From JBHJOF01 sp050330055 (GTDB lineage Bacteria; Pseudomonadota; Alphaproteobacteria; Kiloniellales; JAKSDN01): a stretch of DNA of 12,072 bases. A program made the translations under genes and the position numbers. The notes beneath the pieces were generated by a model. It was not told the origin of the DNA. It made no database searches and worked only from the letters and a program-made list of their open reading frames with translations. Within the stretch, counting starts at the first letter, position 1. Every line of letters begins with the position of its first letter. This document shows, piece by piece, positions 1 through 6,313 of this stretch. The stretch lies in NCBI GenBank assembly GCA_050330055.1, contig JBHJOF010000206.1:1-12072 (forward strand), written 5' to 3'.

Positions 1-119
1 AGGGGCCGCTCGGCGACCGGCCCGCAGGGCGCACGGGGGCCAGGGGTGAAGGCGGGCGCCGGCGCCGCGGCCGCTCCTCGGAAGCCCGCCCCGACAGCGA
101 CACCCCGCCCCGCTTCTGA
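1..119 (+). CDS. Possible 3' end of an upstream gene with an Arg/Gly-rich tail (partial)
   Basis: One plus-strand frame is open from the window edge to a TGA at 117-119. It reads as a Gly/Arg/Pro-rich tail with a run of basic residues (GGRRRRGRSSEARP) and ends in PPRF. Third codon positions are nearly all G or C, as expected for a coding frame in this genome. The stop lies right beside the palindrome at 118-145, which would make sense as a 3' boundary. Basic low-complexity tails like this are common on DEAD-box RNA helicases and other RNA-binding proteins, but nothing here proves a family. A second frame is also open through this stretch, to a TAG near 165, so the choice of frame is an inference. 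Confidence 0.3.
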   Translation, partial: GPLGDRPAGRTGARGEGGRRRRGRSSEARPDSDTPPRF

Positions 120-145
120 GAAAAGGGGACAGTCCCCTTTCTCTC
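118..145. repeat. REP-like / terminator-like palindrome
   Basis: The arms AAAGGGGAC (122-130) and GTCCCCTTT (132-140) are perfect inverted copies around a single base, with GAGA before and CTCTC after. The stem followed by a short T run could end transcription of whatever lies upstream. The same GGGGACAGTCCCC core is of the kind seen as a dispersed extragenic palindrome in bacterial genomes. It sits where the GC content drops, at the left edge of the importer operon. Confidence 0.55.
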
Positions 146-197
146 ACGCCCTGCTTCTAAAGTAGGCAGCTGCCTCGGCAAGCCGCCCGAGCCACTA

Positions 198-235
198 TTG
201 ACTCAGCATAATTCGCATGCAAAATTGCATACAAT
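198..235 (+). promoter_or_regulatory. Candidate promoter and GntR operator of the importer operon
   Basis: Two overlapping dyads lie 23-41 bases before the ATG of the binding-protein gene: ATGCAA-AA-TTGCAT (217-230) and ATTG-cata-CAAT (224-235). The core TTGCATACAA (225-234) is one base from TTGTATACAA, the kind of short palindrome bound by FCD-subfamily GntR regulators, and such a regulator is encoded downstream in the same cluster. TTGACT (198-203) resembles a -35 box. The -10 is unclear: TACAAT (230-235) looks good but is too far from that -35, and AAAATT (221-226) has the right spacing but a poor match. Operator assignment is an inference from sequence shape and context. Confidence 0.45.
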
Positions 236-257
236 CCTAATCGAGAGGGATTCGATC

Positions 258-1031
258 ATGCGAGTTACAGCCGCTTTCATCATAGCCCTACTGCTATCTG
301 CCCAGCCGGGCTGGGCGCAGCAGGTTCCCGATCCTCTCTCGGTCGCAACCGAAGGTGCTTATGCGCCCTTCAACTATCTTGACGACCAAGGCAAGGTGCA
401 GGGTTTCGAGATCGATCTGGCCCGTGCCATGTGCGACAACATCGGGGTGACTTGCGAGTTCGTCATACAGGATTGGGACGGCATCATCCCGGGGTTGCTG
501 GCGAAGAAGTACGATGCAATCATCGCCTCGCTCTACATCACCGACGAGCGGCGCGAGCGCATCGCCTTTTCGGAGAAGTACTATCAGGTTCCAGCCCGGT
601 TCGTCGTACCCGCGTCGAGCAATCTGGAGATTACCCCCGAAGGCATGAAAGGCGCGGTGATCGGGACCCAGCGAGCCACAAGCTTCGAGCGCTTTCTCCG
701 TGACGAGTTCCCCGGCGTCGACCTGAGGGTCTACGCGACGATGGACGAGGCGTATCTCGATCTGAGCTCGGGTCGCGTTGACGTCATCATGGGCGACATC
801 GTCGCGGCGTCAGAAGGATTCCTGAAGACTCCCGAGGGAGAGGGCTTCGAGTTCCGCGGTCCCGAATACACCGGCGCCGAATGGTTCGGCTACGGCGCTG
901 GCGTCGGCGTGCGCAAGGACGATCAGCACATCGCTGATGCATTCACGGACGCGATCGCGAAGGTTCGCGAGGACGGGACCTATCAGAAAATCGCGGACAA
1001 GTGGTTCGGCTTCGACGTATACGGAGAGTAG
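258..1031 (+). CDS. ABC transporter substrate-binding protein, HisJ/LAO/OccT type (basic amino acid or opine class)
   Basis: Periplasmic solute receptor of an amino-acid ABC importer (SBP family 3), 257 residues. The ATG at 258 is preferred over one at 198 because it has a GAGAGGGA ribosome site 8 bases upstream and gives a clean signal peptide (MRVTAAFIIALLLSAQPGWA, cut after residue 20). The family signature is GFEIDLARAMCD (49-60). The protein aligns through its length with enteric HisJ/LAO, including the ending FDVYG. C59 and C66 match the HisJ disulfide spacing. R98 and D180 align with the HisJ/LAO residues Arg77 and Asp161, which hold the ligand alpha-carboxylate and alpha-amino groups, so an alpha-amino-acid head is probably bound. 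E32 and Y93 replace LAO Asp11 and Ser72, so the side-chain specificity may differ. First gene of the operon. The exact ligand cannot be read from sequence. Confidence 0.93.
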   Translation: MRVTAAFIIALLLSAQPGWAQQVPDPLSVATEGAYAPFNYLDDQGKVQGFEIDLARAMCDNIGVTCEFVIQDWDGIIPGLLAKKYDAIIASLYITDERRERIAFSEKYYQVPARFVVPASSNLEITPEGMKGAVIGTQRATSFERFLRDEFPGVDLRVYATMDEAYLDLSSGRVDVIMGDIVAASEGFLKTPEGEGFEFRGPEYTGAEWFGYGAGVGVRKDDQHIADAFTDAIAKVREDGTYQKIADKWFGFDVYGE

Positions 1032-1054
1032 TCCGCTAACGGCTCCGTCCGCCG

Positions 1055-1756
1055 ATGCCGATACTCGACCTCAAGGGCTATGGCTGGCTGCTGTGGGACG
1101 GCGTCCAGCTGACCGTGATCGTGTCCGTCGCCTCGATGGCGTGCGCGGTCATTGTCGGACTGGCAGCAGCCCTCGCCAAGCTTAGCAGATCCAGGGGCCG
1201 CTTCATTGTCGTGGAGGCCTATACCAGCGTCGTGCGTGGCGTCCCGGAGCTGGTCCTGCTGCTCCTCGTCTACTATGGTATCCCGACGCTCGTGCAGGAC
1301 ATAGGTGCGGCGCTTGGATATGGGTTCGCTCTGAGCATAAATCCGTTCGCTGCCGGTATCGCGACCATCACATTCATCTACGGCGCTTTCGCCTGCGAGG
1401 TCTTCCGTGCCGCCTACCTCAACGTGCCCGCAGGACAGCACGAGGCCGCGGCCGTTCTCGGCTTGAAGCGCACGGCCGCACTGCGCCTGATCATCCTGCC
1501 GCAAGTGTTCCGCTACGCTCTGCCGGGACTCGGCAACGTCTGGATGGTGCTGGTCAAGGCGACCGCGCTGATCTCAATCATCCAATTGCCTGAATTGATG
1601 CGCAACGCGGACGTGGCGGCGCGCGCGACGCGCATGCCATTCACCTTCTTTTTCGCCGCCTGCCTTATTTACCTCGCCATCACTTTGGCTTCGATGTGGG
1701 CACAGGGACGGGCGGAGGCATGGGCCAGCCGTGGCGTCGAGGGCGGCAGGCTGTGA
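1055..1756 (+). CDS. Amino-acid ABC transporter permease, HisQ type
   Basis: Inner-membrane permease, 233 residues, of the polar amino acid family (HisQ/OccQ). Membrane helices include residues about 18-42, 63-83, 97-118 and 195-216. The motif RGVPELVLLLLVYYG (61-75) and the EAA coupling loop (GQHEAAAVLGLKRTAALRLI, 127-146) are typical; the EAA loop docks on the ATPase subunit. It starts 23 bases after the binding-protein stop with no strong ribosome site, so translation may be coupled. Its TGA overlaps the ATG of the next permease by one base (TGATG). Together the two permeases would form the heterodimeric pore. Confidence 0.93.
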   Translation: MPILDLKGYGWLLWDGVQLTVIVSVASMACAVIVGLAAALAKLSRSRGRFIVVEAYTSVVRGVPELVLLLLVYYGIPTLVQDIGAALGYGFALSINPFAAGIATITFIYGAFACEVFRAAYLNVPAGQHEAAAVLGLKRTAALRLIILPQVFRYALPGLGNVWMVLVKATALISIIQLPELMRNADVAARATRMPFTFFFAACLIYLAITLASMWAQGRAEAWASRGVEGGRL

Positions 1757-2472
1757 TGCTGACGTTCCTGGCCGAGCATCTGCCGAGGTTCGCGAGTGGC
1801 GCGCTCATCACGCTGCAGTACACGGCGATTAGCTGCCTTCTGGGGGCCATCCTCGCCGTACCGATCGCCTTCATGCGCCTGTCCCGAAAGACATGGGGTT
1901 TCTGGCCCGCGACAGTCTATGTGTTCTTCTTCCGCGGGACGCCTCTGCTCGCACAGATTTTTCTGATCTACTATGGCAGCGGCCAGTTCCGGCACGAGCT
2001 TGAAGCAATCGGCCTGTGGCAGTTCTTCCAGCAGCCTTGGTTCTGCGCGATCCTGACCCTGTCGCTCAATACCGCCGCCTACAGTTCGGAGATCTTCCGG
2101 GGTGCCCTGCAGGCCGTCCCCCGGGGCGAGATCGAGGCGGCAATGGCGCTGGGGATGTCGCGCGCTCAGAGGCTGTACCTCATCGTCTTCCCCAGGGCGC
2201 TGAGGGCGGCCTGGCCCGCCTACACGAACGAGGTCGTTTATCAGATACAAGCGACCTCGCTGGTCTCCATCATCGCCGTCATGGACATCACAGGCGTGGC
2301 ACGCGTCATCGCCTCGCGGAACTTTGCCTTCTACGAGGCTTTTATTACGGCCGCCGTCTTCTATCTCGCCATTGTCTATCTCTTTCTCTTCTTCGCCAAG
2401 CGCGTTGAAGGGCGGCTGCATGCGCATCTCGAGCCCGTCCAAGGCGTCGGTAACCGAATCGGCGGGCACTGA
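1756..2472 (+). CDS. Amino-acid ABC transporter permease, HisM type
   Basis: Second inner-membrane permease, 238 residues, of the HisM/OccM type and partner of the preceding gene. The ATG at 1756 is chosen because it overlaps the upstream stop (TGATG) and leads straight into the N-terminal LAEHLPRFASGALITLQYTA segment; an in-frame GTG lies just before it and an ATG at 1696 would add a non-membrane Gly/Arg-rich extension. RGTPLLAQIFLIYYG (60-74) and the EAA loop GEIEAAMALGMSRAQRLYLI (124-143) are canonical. The C-terminal tail is hydrophilic. In nearly all characterised systems a HisP/OccP-type ATPase gene lies in the same operon; here the next gene is a regulator instead. Confidence 0.93.
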   Translation: MLTFLAEHLPRFASGALITLQYTAISCLLGAILAVPIAFMRLSRKTWGFWPATVYVFFFRGTPLLAQIFLIYYGSGQFRHELEAIGLWQFFQQPWFCAILTLSLNTAAYSSEIFRGALQAVPRGEIEAAMALGMSRAQRLYLIVFPRALRAAWPAYTNEVVYQIQATSLVSIIAVMDITGVARVIASRNFAFYEAFITAAVFYLAIVYLFLFFAKRVEGRLHAHLEPVQGVGNRIGGH

Positions 2473-2473
2473 G

Positions 2474-3232
2474 ATGAGCAAAGCTGCCGTCAGTTCCAAG
2501 ACGAGATCACCTCATGCAGGGGGCGGCGCCTTGCGCCGCCATGCCTATGAGAGCCTGAAGGGCATGATCCTTTCCTCGCTATTCCATCCCGGCGAGCGAC
2601 TTTCCGAGATGCGCCTGTCGCAGATGATCGGCGTGAGCCGCACACCGCTGCGCGAAGCGCTGATGCTTCTCGAAGCCGAGGGCCTCATCATCGGCAGACA
2701 GAACAGTGGCTATTCGGTCGTCCACTTCGAGCCGGAGGCAATCCGTGATCTGCTTGTCGCGCGCGAAGGGCTGGATGCTTATGCGGCCGAGATAGCCTGC
2801 CGGACGGCGACCGACGAAGACTTGGAGCGGCTCAAATCGGTCATGGCGGAGATCGACGAGCTCGACCGGCGACAAGAGATAGAACCACTGGAAACCGCCC
2901 GCGAACTGGAGCTCGGGCTGAAGGTTCACGAGGTGATTGCGGTCGCGACCCGAAACAGCGCATTGCAGGACATGACCCGGCGTCTCTACGAGCAACTCCG
3001 GGTTGCTCTCTGGCTGGAGGTCCTGTGGCTCGAGTCCTGGGAAGATGCCGTCGCTCAGCACCGGGCAATCGTCGATGCAGTCATCGCGCGCGATGTCCCC
3101 CGGGCTGCCGAGGCGGCCCGCGAGCATGTGCGTGATTCCTTGCGCAACATGGCTCGAGTTGAACGTCTGTACGAAGACAGGCGCCGTAGCTTCAAAGAGC
3201 CAGCACGACCACCGCGCCGAACCAAACCATAA
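2474..3232 (+). CDS. GntR-family transcriptional regulator, FCD (FadR-like) subfamily
   Basis: DNA-binding regulator of 252 residues. The winged helix-turn-helix spans about residues 20-84, with the recognition segment LSQMIGVSRTPLREALMLLE (48-67) typical of GntR. The C-terminal all-helical FCD domain (about 87-230) usually senses a small organic acid or amino acid. H152, H196 and H218 sit at the spacing of the FCD metal-binding histidines, but the acidic residue normally four before the first histidine is Gly148 here, so metal binding may be altered. The start at 2474 lies one base after the permease stop; an in-frame ATG at 2420, inside the permease gene, is an alternative with an AAGG-like site upstream. 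Its position between importer and enzyme suggests that it controls this cluster, probably through the dyads upstream of the first gene. Confidence 0.92.
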   Translation: MSKAAVSSKTRSPHAGGGALRRHAYESLKGMILSSLFHPGERLSEMRLSQMIGVSRTPLREALMLLEAEGLIIGRQNSGYSVVHFEPEAIRDLLVAREGLDAYAAEIACRTATDEDLERLKSVMAEIDELDRRQEIEPLETARELELGLKVHEVIAVATRNSALQDMTRRLYEQLRVALWLEVLWLESWEDAVAQHRAIVDAVIARDVPRAAEAAREHVRDSLRNMARVERLYEDRRRSFKEPARPPRRTKP

Positions 3233-3235
3233 GAC

Positions 3236-3239
3236 AGGA
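3236..3239 (+). promoter_or_regulatory. Ribosome binding site that supports a TTG start for the GGT-family gene
   Basis: AGGA lies 7 bases before TTG 3247. No ATG or GTG in the same frame occurs before 3298, and conserved N-terminal family residues begin upstream of that ATG, so the TTG start is well supported. Confidence 0.6.
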
Positions 3240-3246
3240 TGCTGCT

Positions 3247-4833
3247 TTGCGTGATTTCGACTTCCCTGGTCGGTCAGCCGTGCACGCCTGCAGCGGCATG
3301 GCTGCGACCTCCCACCCTCTTGCGACTGGGGTCGCGGTTGACGTTCTCCGCAGCGGCGGCAATGCGCTCGACGCTGCCATCGCAGCCTCGGCAACCTTGG
3401 CCGTAGTCGAGCCCCAGTCGACCGGCGTCGGCGGCGACTGCTTCGCTCTGATGTGTCTGAACGGGGGCGAAGAGGTGATCGGCTTCAACGGCTCCGGACG
3501 CGCGCCCGCAGCGGCGACGCTCGACCACTTCCTTGCGCGCGGCATCTCCGAGATCGAATCGGCGTCGGTTCACTCCGTGACGATGCCGGGCGCGGTTGAT
3601 GCCTGGATTGCGCTGCACGAGGCGCATGGCCGGATGGACTTTGGCCGGCTTCTAGCGCCAGCGATACACTATGCCCGCGACGGCTATCCCGTGCATGCCC
3701 GCGTCCGGTTCGACTGGCTGCGCGTCGCCGATCTGCTCGACCGTAGCCCGGAGTCCCGGGCCGTTTTCCTGCCGTATGGCCGAGTTCCCGACGAGGGCGA
3801 GGTACATCGCCAACCCGCCCTTGCCGAGACGCTCTCAAAACTCGCTTCCGGAGGGCGCAAGGCGTTTTACGAGGGCGAGATCGCAGAAGCGATGACGTCT
3901 ACGCTCAAGGCCCATGGAGGGCTTCATGACCTCGAGGACTTCGCGGCAGTGCGCGGGGAGTTTGTAACGCCCATACACACCAACTATCGAGGCGTCCGGG
4001 TCCACCAGATTCCGCCCAACAATCAAGGCCTTACCGCCCTCGTCATGCTGAACGTGCTGGAAGGCTTCGATCTCGGCGCGCTGGCGCCGCTCTCGGCCGA
4101 GAGAACGCATCTCGAAATCGAGACCGGACGGCTGGCATTCGCCGCACGCAACGCCGAGATATCCGATCCTGGCGCCATGACGGCGAAACTCGACTATCTT
4201 CTGTCAAAGGAATGGGCGGGCAATCTGCGCCGCAAAATCCGCCTCGACCGGCCGATGCCCAATCTGTCAAAACTTGGATTGCACAAATCAGACACAGTCT
4301 ATGTCTGCGTTGTGGACCGCGATCTCAACGCCGTCAGCTTCATCAATTCTATCTACGAATCCTTTGGCAGCACGATCCTGTGTCCTCATACTGGTGTTCT
4401 GTTCCAGAATCGCGGCCGGTGCTTTCGCATCGACGCCAGCCATCCGAACTGCATCGGTCCGTCCAAGCGCCCGCTGCACACGATCATGCCCGGCATGGTC
4501 ACGCGCAACGGACGTGTGATGATGCCCTACGGCGTAATGGGCGGGGACTATCAGCCGTTCGGACACACGCGCTTCCTGACAAACGTCTTTGACTACGCCT
4601 TAGACATCCAAGCCGCACTGGACATGCCGCGTGTCTTCGCCAACGGAGACCTTGTCGAGCTGGAGAAGTCCTTCCCAGCCGAGACGATGCAAGGACTGCT
4701 GGCGATCGGTCACGAGATACGCCTGGCCGCCGATCCGCTAGGCGGCGGACAGGCGATTTTCATCGATCATGACCGGGGCATCCTGTCTGGGGGATCAGAT
4801 CCCCGAAAGGACGGATGCGCACTTGGCTACTGA
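3247..4833 (+). CDS. Gamma-glutamyltransferase-family Ntn hydrolase, YwrD/HpxW-like, cytoplasmic
   Basis: Self-cleaving N-terminal-nucleophile enzyme of 528 residues. It starts at TTG 3247, with AGGA at 3236-3239; the first ATG, at 3298, would cut into the conserved start of the fold (HACSGMAATSHPLATG). The large-subunit motif GVGGDCF is at 60-66. The predicted cleavage site and nucleophile is T350 in SDTVYVCVVD, giving subunits of about 349 and 179 residues. The oxyanion glycines are G432-G433 in GVMGGDYQPFGH, and the canonical ending GGSDPRKDG is present. There is no signal peptide, unlike E. coli periplasmic GGT, so it should act inside the cell on imported substrate. The family splits gamma-glutamyl amides but also includes oxamate amidohydrolase (HpxW), so the substrate is open. 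It is the last gene of the cluster and its start is 14 bases after the regulator stop. Confidence 0.9.
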   Translation: MRDFDFPGRSAVHACSGMAATSHPLATGVAVDVLRSGGNALDAAIAASATLAVVEPQSTGVGGDCFALMCLNGGEEVIGFNGSGRAPAAATLDHFLARGISEIESASVHSVTMPGAVDAWIALHEAHGRMDFGRLLAPAIHYARDGYPVHARVRFDWLRVADLLDRSPESRAVFLPYGRVPDEGEVHRQPALAETLSKLASGGRKAFYEGEIAEAMTSTLKAHGGLHDLEDFAAVRGEFVTPIHTNYRGVRVHQIPPNNQGLTALVMLNVLEGFDLGALAPLSAERTHLEIETGRLAFAARNAEISDPGAMTAKLDYLLSKEWAGNLRRKIRLDRPMPNLSKLGLHKSDTVYVCVVDRDLNAVSFINSIYESFGSTILCPHTGVLFQNRGRCFRIDASHPNCIGPSKRPLHTIMPGMVTRNGRVMMPYGVMGGDYQPFGHTRFLTNVFDYALDIQAALDMPRVFANGDLVELEKSFPAETMQGLLAIGHEIRLAADPLGGGQAIFIDHDRGILSGGSDPRKDGCALGY

Positions 4834-4849
4834 GGCCGTCGCCAAACTC

Positions 4850-5548
4850 TCAGGCCAGAGAATCGAGCAGCACCTCGAGCTGGGTGATGTCGTCCAGCAC
4901 GCGGTCGGCGAGCGGCGCCAGGTCGGCCGCGTGGCTGGTGCCGGTCAGGACGCCGACCACCAGCGCCACGCCGGCGGCGCGGCCCATCTCCAGGTCGTGC
5001 AGGTTGTCGCCGACCACGGCGATCGCGCCGGGCGCGAGCCCCGTGGCCCTGCAGAAGCCCTCGACCATGCCCGGGCCCGGCTTGGTGCCGTGGCCGGAGT
5101 CATAGCCGGCCACGAAGTCGAGCAGGCCGCCGAGCCCGAAGCGGGTCACGGTCGCCTCGGCCCCGGCGGCGCTGTCGTGGGTGGCGAGGCCGAGCGCCAG
5201 GCCGCGGCCCTTGAGGCGAAGGAACAGGGCCGCCAGATCCGTCACCGGCGCCGCGCTGGCCTGCAGGAAGATGTCCTCGATCACCCGCGTGAGCGCGCCC
5301 TCTTCCCAGCCCGGCGCGCGGCCGGCCCAGAGCGCGGCAATCGCGTCGTTGCTCCAGGCGGCCAGCGGCGAGTTCGAGCGCACCCGGCTGCTCGCGTGGT
5401 CGTAGCCGGCCAGCGCCAGCAGGTCGCCGGCCAGGGCCTCGTCGCCGCCGGCCGCGGCCAGGGCGGCGCGGCGGTTCACCGGCATCCAGGTCTCGTGATA
5501 GTCGAGCAGGGTGCCGTCCTTGTCGAACAGGATGCCTTCGATGGCCAT
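4850..5548 (-). CDS. HAD-superfamily hydrolase, phosphoglycolate-phosphatase-like
   Basis: Cytoplasmic phosphatase of 232 residues in the Gph-like HAD group. All four HAD motifs are visible: motif I FDKDGTL with nucleophile D9 and acid/base D11, motif II threonine T123 in GLATHD, motif III lysine K156 in GTKPGPGM, and motif IV GDNLHDLEMGRAAG with D181 and D185. A helical cap domain fits between motifs I and II (about residues 18-95). Families of this type dephosphorylate 2-phosphoglycolate, sugar phosphates or MurNAc-6-phosphate, and the substrate cannot be told from sequence. The ATG follows the upstream phosphatase stop by 16 bases without a good ribosome site, so coupled translation is likely. 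It converges with the GGT-family gene, leaving 16 bases between the stops. Confidence 0.92.
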   Translation of the reverse strand: MAIEGILFDKDGTLLDYHETWMPVNRRAALAAAGGDEALAGDLLALAGYDHASSRVRSNSPLAAWSNDAIAALWAGRAPGWEEGALTRVIEDIFLQASAAPVTDLAALFLRLKGRGLALGLATHDSAAGAEATVTRFGLGGLLDFVAGYDSGHGTKPGPGMVEGFCRATGLAPGAIAVVGDNLHDLEMGRAAGVALVVGVLTGTSHAADLAPLADRVLDDITQLEVLLDSLA

Positions 5549-5564
5549 GTGGGAGGGTCCAGGC

Positions 5565-6080
5565 TCAGCGCGGCGGCAGCCGGCTCGGCAGGGTGACCAG
5601 CGGGCCCGGCATGACCAGGCTCGCCGGGCCCATGGCGGCGACCGCGGCGCTGAGCCGCCCCCGGCGGCCCAGGAGTTCGTCGGCCAGCTCGATCATGCGC
5701 CGGTTGGGCTGGGCATGCGGGGCTTGCCGGGCCAGCAGCTCGGCGGCCTCGGCCTCGCGCCGCTCGCTCTCCAGGCAGAGCAGGATCAGCGCTGCTGCCG
5801 TGGAGCGGCTGATTCCGGCGAAGCAGTGGACCAGCAGCGGCGTGTCGCGGTCCCAGCCGGCGGCGAAGCCGACCAGCGCCTCGATGTGGCTGCGCGCCGG
5901 CGCGACCTGGCCCGGCAGGGCCTCGTAGACATCGTCCAGGCCGAGCCTCAGGTGCCGTTCGGGAGCCAGGCCGGCCGGCGTCGCCGGCAGCTCGTGCGGC
6001 GGCAGCAGCGAGACCACGTGCCTCGGCCGCAGGCGGGCCACGCAGCCCGGCATGTCGGCAAGCGAACAGACGTGCAGCAA
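5565..6080 (-). CDS. CX5R protein-tyrosine/dual-specificity-type phosphatase
   Basis: Cysteine-based phosphatase of 171 residues from the chosen start. The signature is HCFAGISRS, with C86 as the nucleophile and R92 in the phosphate-binding loop; the Asp pair in GLDDV (D49/D50) is a candidate general acid. The conserved part begins LLHVCSLADMPG, as in small alphaproteobacterial tyrosine-phosphatase-like proteins. The start is set at TTG 6080 because GGAGGA lies 7 bases upstream and homologs appear to begin there; an ATG at 6176 would add 32 Pro/Gly/Ala/Arg-rich residues with no ribosome site. The shorter form also leaves 233 bases of divergent promoter space before the racemase gene. It forms a minus-strand pair with the HAD phosphatase. 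The target may be a protein, a lipid or another phosphoester. Confidence 0.85.
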   Translation of the reverse strand: MLHVCSLADMPGCVARLRPRHVVSLLPPHELPATPAGLAPERHLRLGLDDVYEALPGQVAPARSHIEALVGFAAGWDRDTPLLVHCFAGISRSTAAALILLCLESERREAEAAELLARQAPHAQPNRRMIELADELLGRRGRLSAAVAAMGPASLVMPGPLVTLPSRLPPR

Positions 6081-6087
6081 GTCGCTG

Positions 6088-6093
6088 TCCTCC
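6088..6093 (-). promoter_or_regulatory. Strong ribosome binding site (GGAGGA) for a TTG start
   Basis: Read on the minus strand this is GGAGGA, 7 bases before TTG 6080. It is the best Shine-Dalgarno match near the 5' end of the phosphatase gene, while the ATG at 6176 has none. It therefore decides the start in favour of the shorter protein. Confidence 0.6.
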
Positions 6094-6313
6094 GGCGCAG
6101 CCCCGAACCGTCGGGGTCCGCCCGCGGCGCAAAGATGGTCCAGCGGCCGCCCGTCGACAACCGGATCGCGCGGCATTCGCGAAAAATTTCATGAACTGGT
6201 CCGGCGCTCGTGCCATCTTCCCGCCCACATTCAGGCGTTTAGAAAGACTTTACGGGCTCGAGCGCAGTCTCAGGGAGGAAGCGGGTGGCGACGAGAGACA
6301 GGAAACTGGTGGC

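Noticed and set aside
1..165. Alternative plus-strand frame ending at a TAG near 165
   Set aside because: It would run through the palindrome and its last codons (CTT, CTA, AAG) do not match the codon use of this genome, so the frame ending at 119 is preferred, though neither is certain.
983..2499. Two long minus-strand open frames of 173 and 276 codons opposite the permease genes
   Set aside because: They lie antisense to well-supported permeases, have no family motif and show low-complexity composition typical of the opposite strand of GC-rich genes.
4790..4804. Palindrome GGGGATC-A-GATCCCC near the end of the GGT-family gene, as a possible terminator
   Set aside because: It lies inside the coding sequence and encodes the conserved ending GGSDP of the family, and no T run follows.
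4769..6228. Open frames of 275 and 227 codons (plus) and 250 codons (minus) over the phosphatase genes
   Set aside because: They overlap the HAD and CX5R phosphatases, whose motifs are complete, and consist of Ala/Arg/Gly-rich sequence without recognisable domains.
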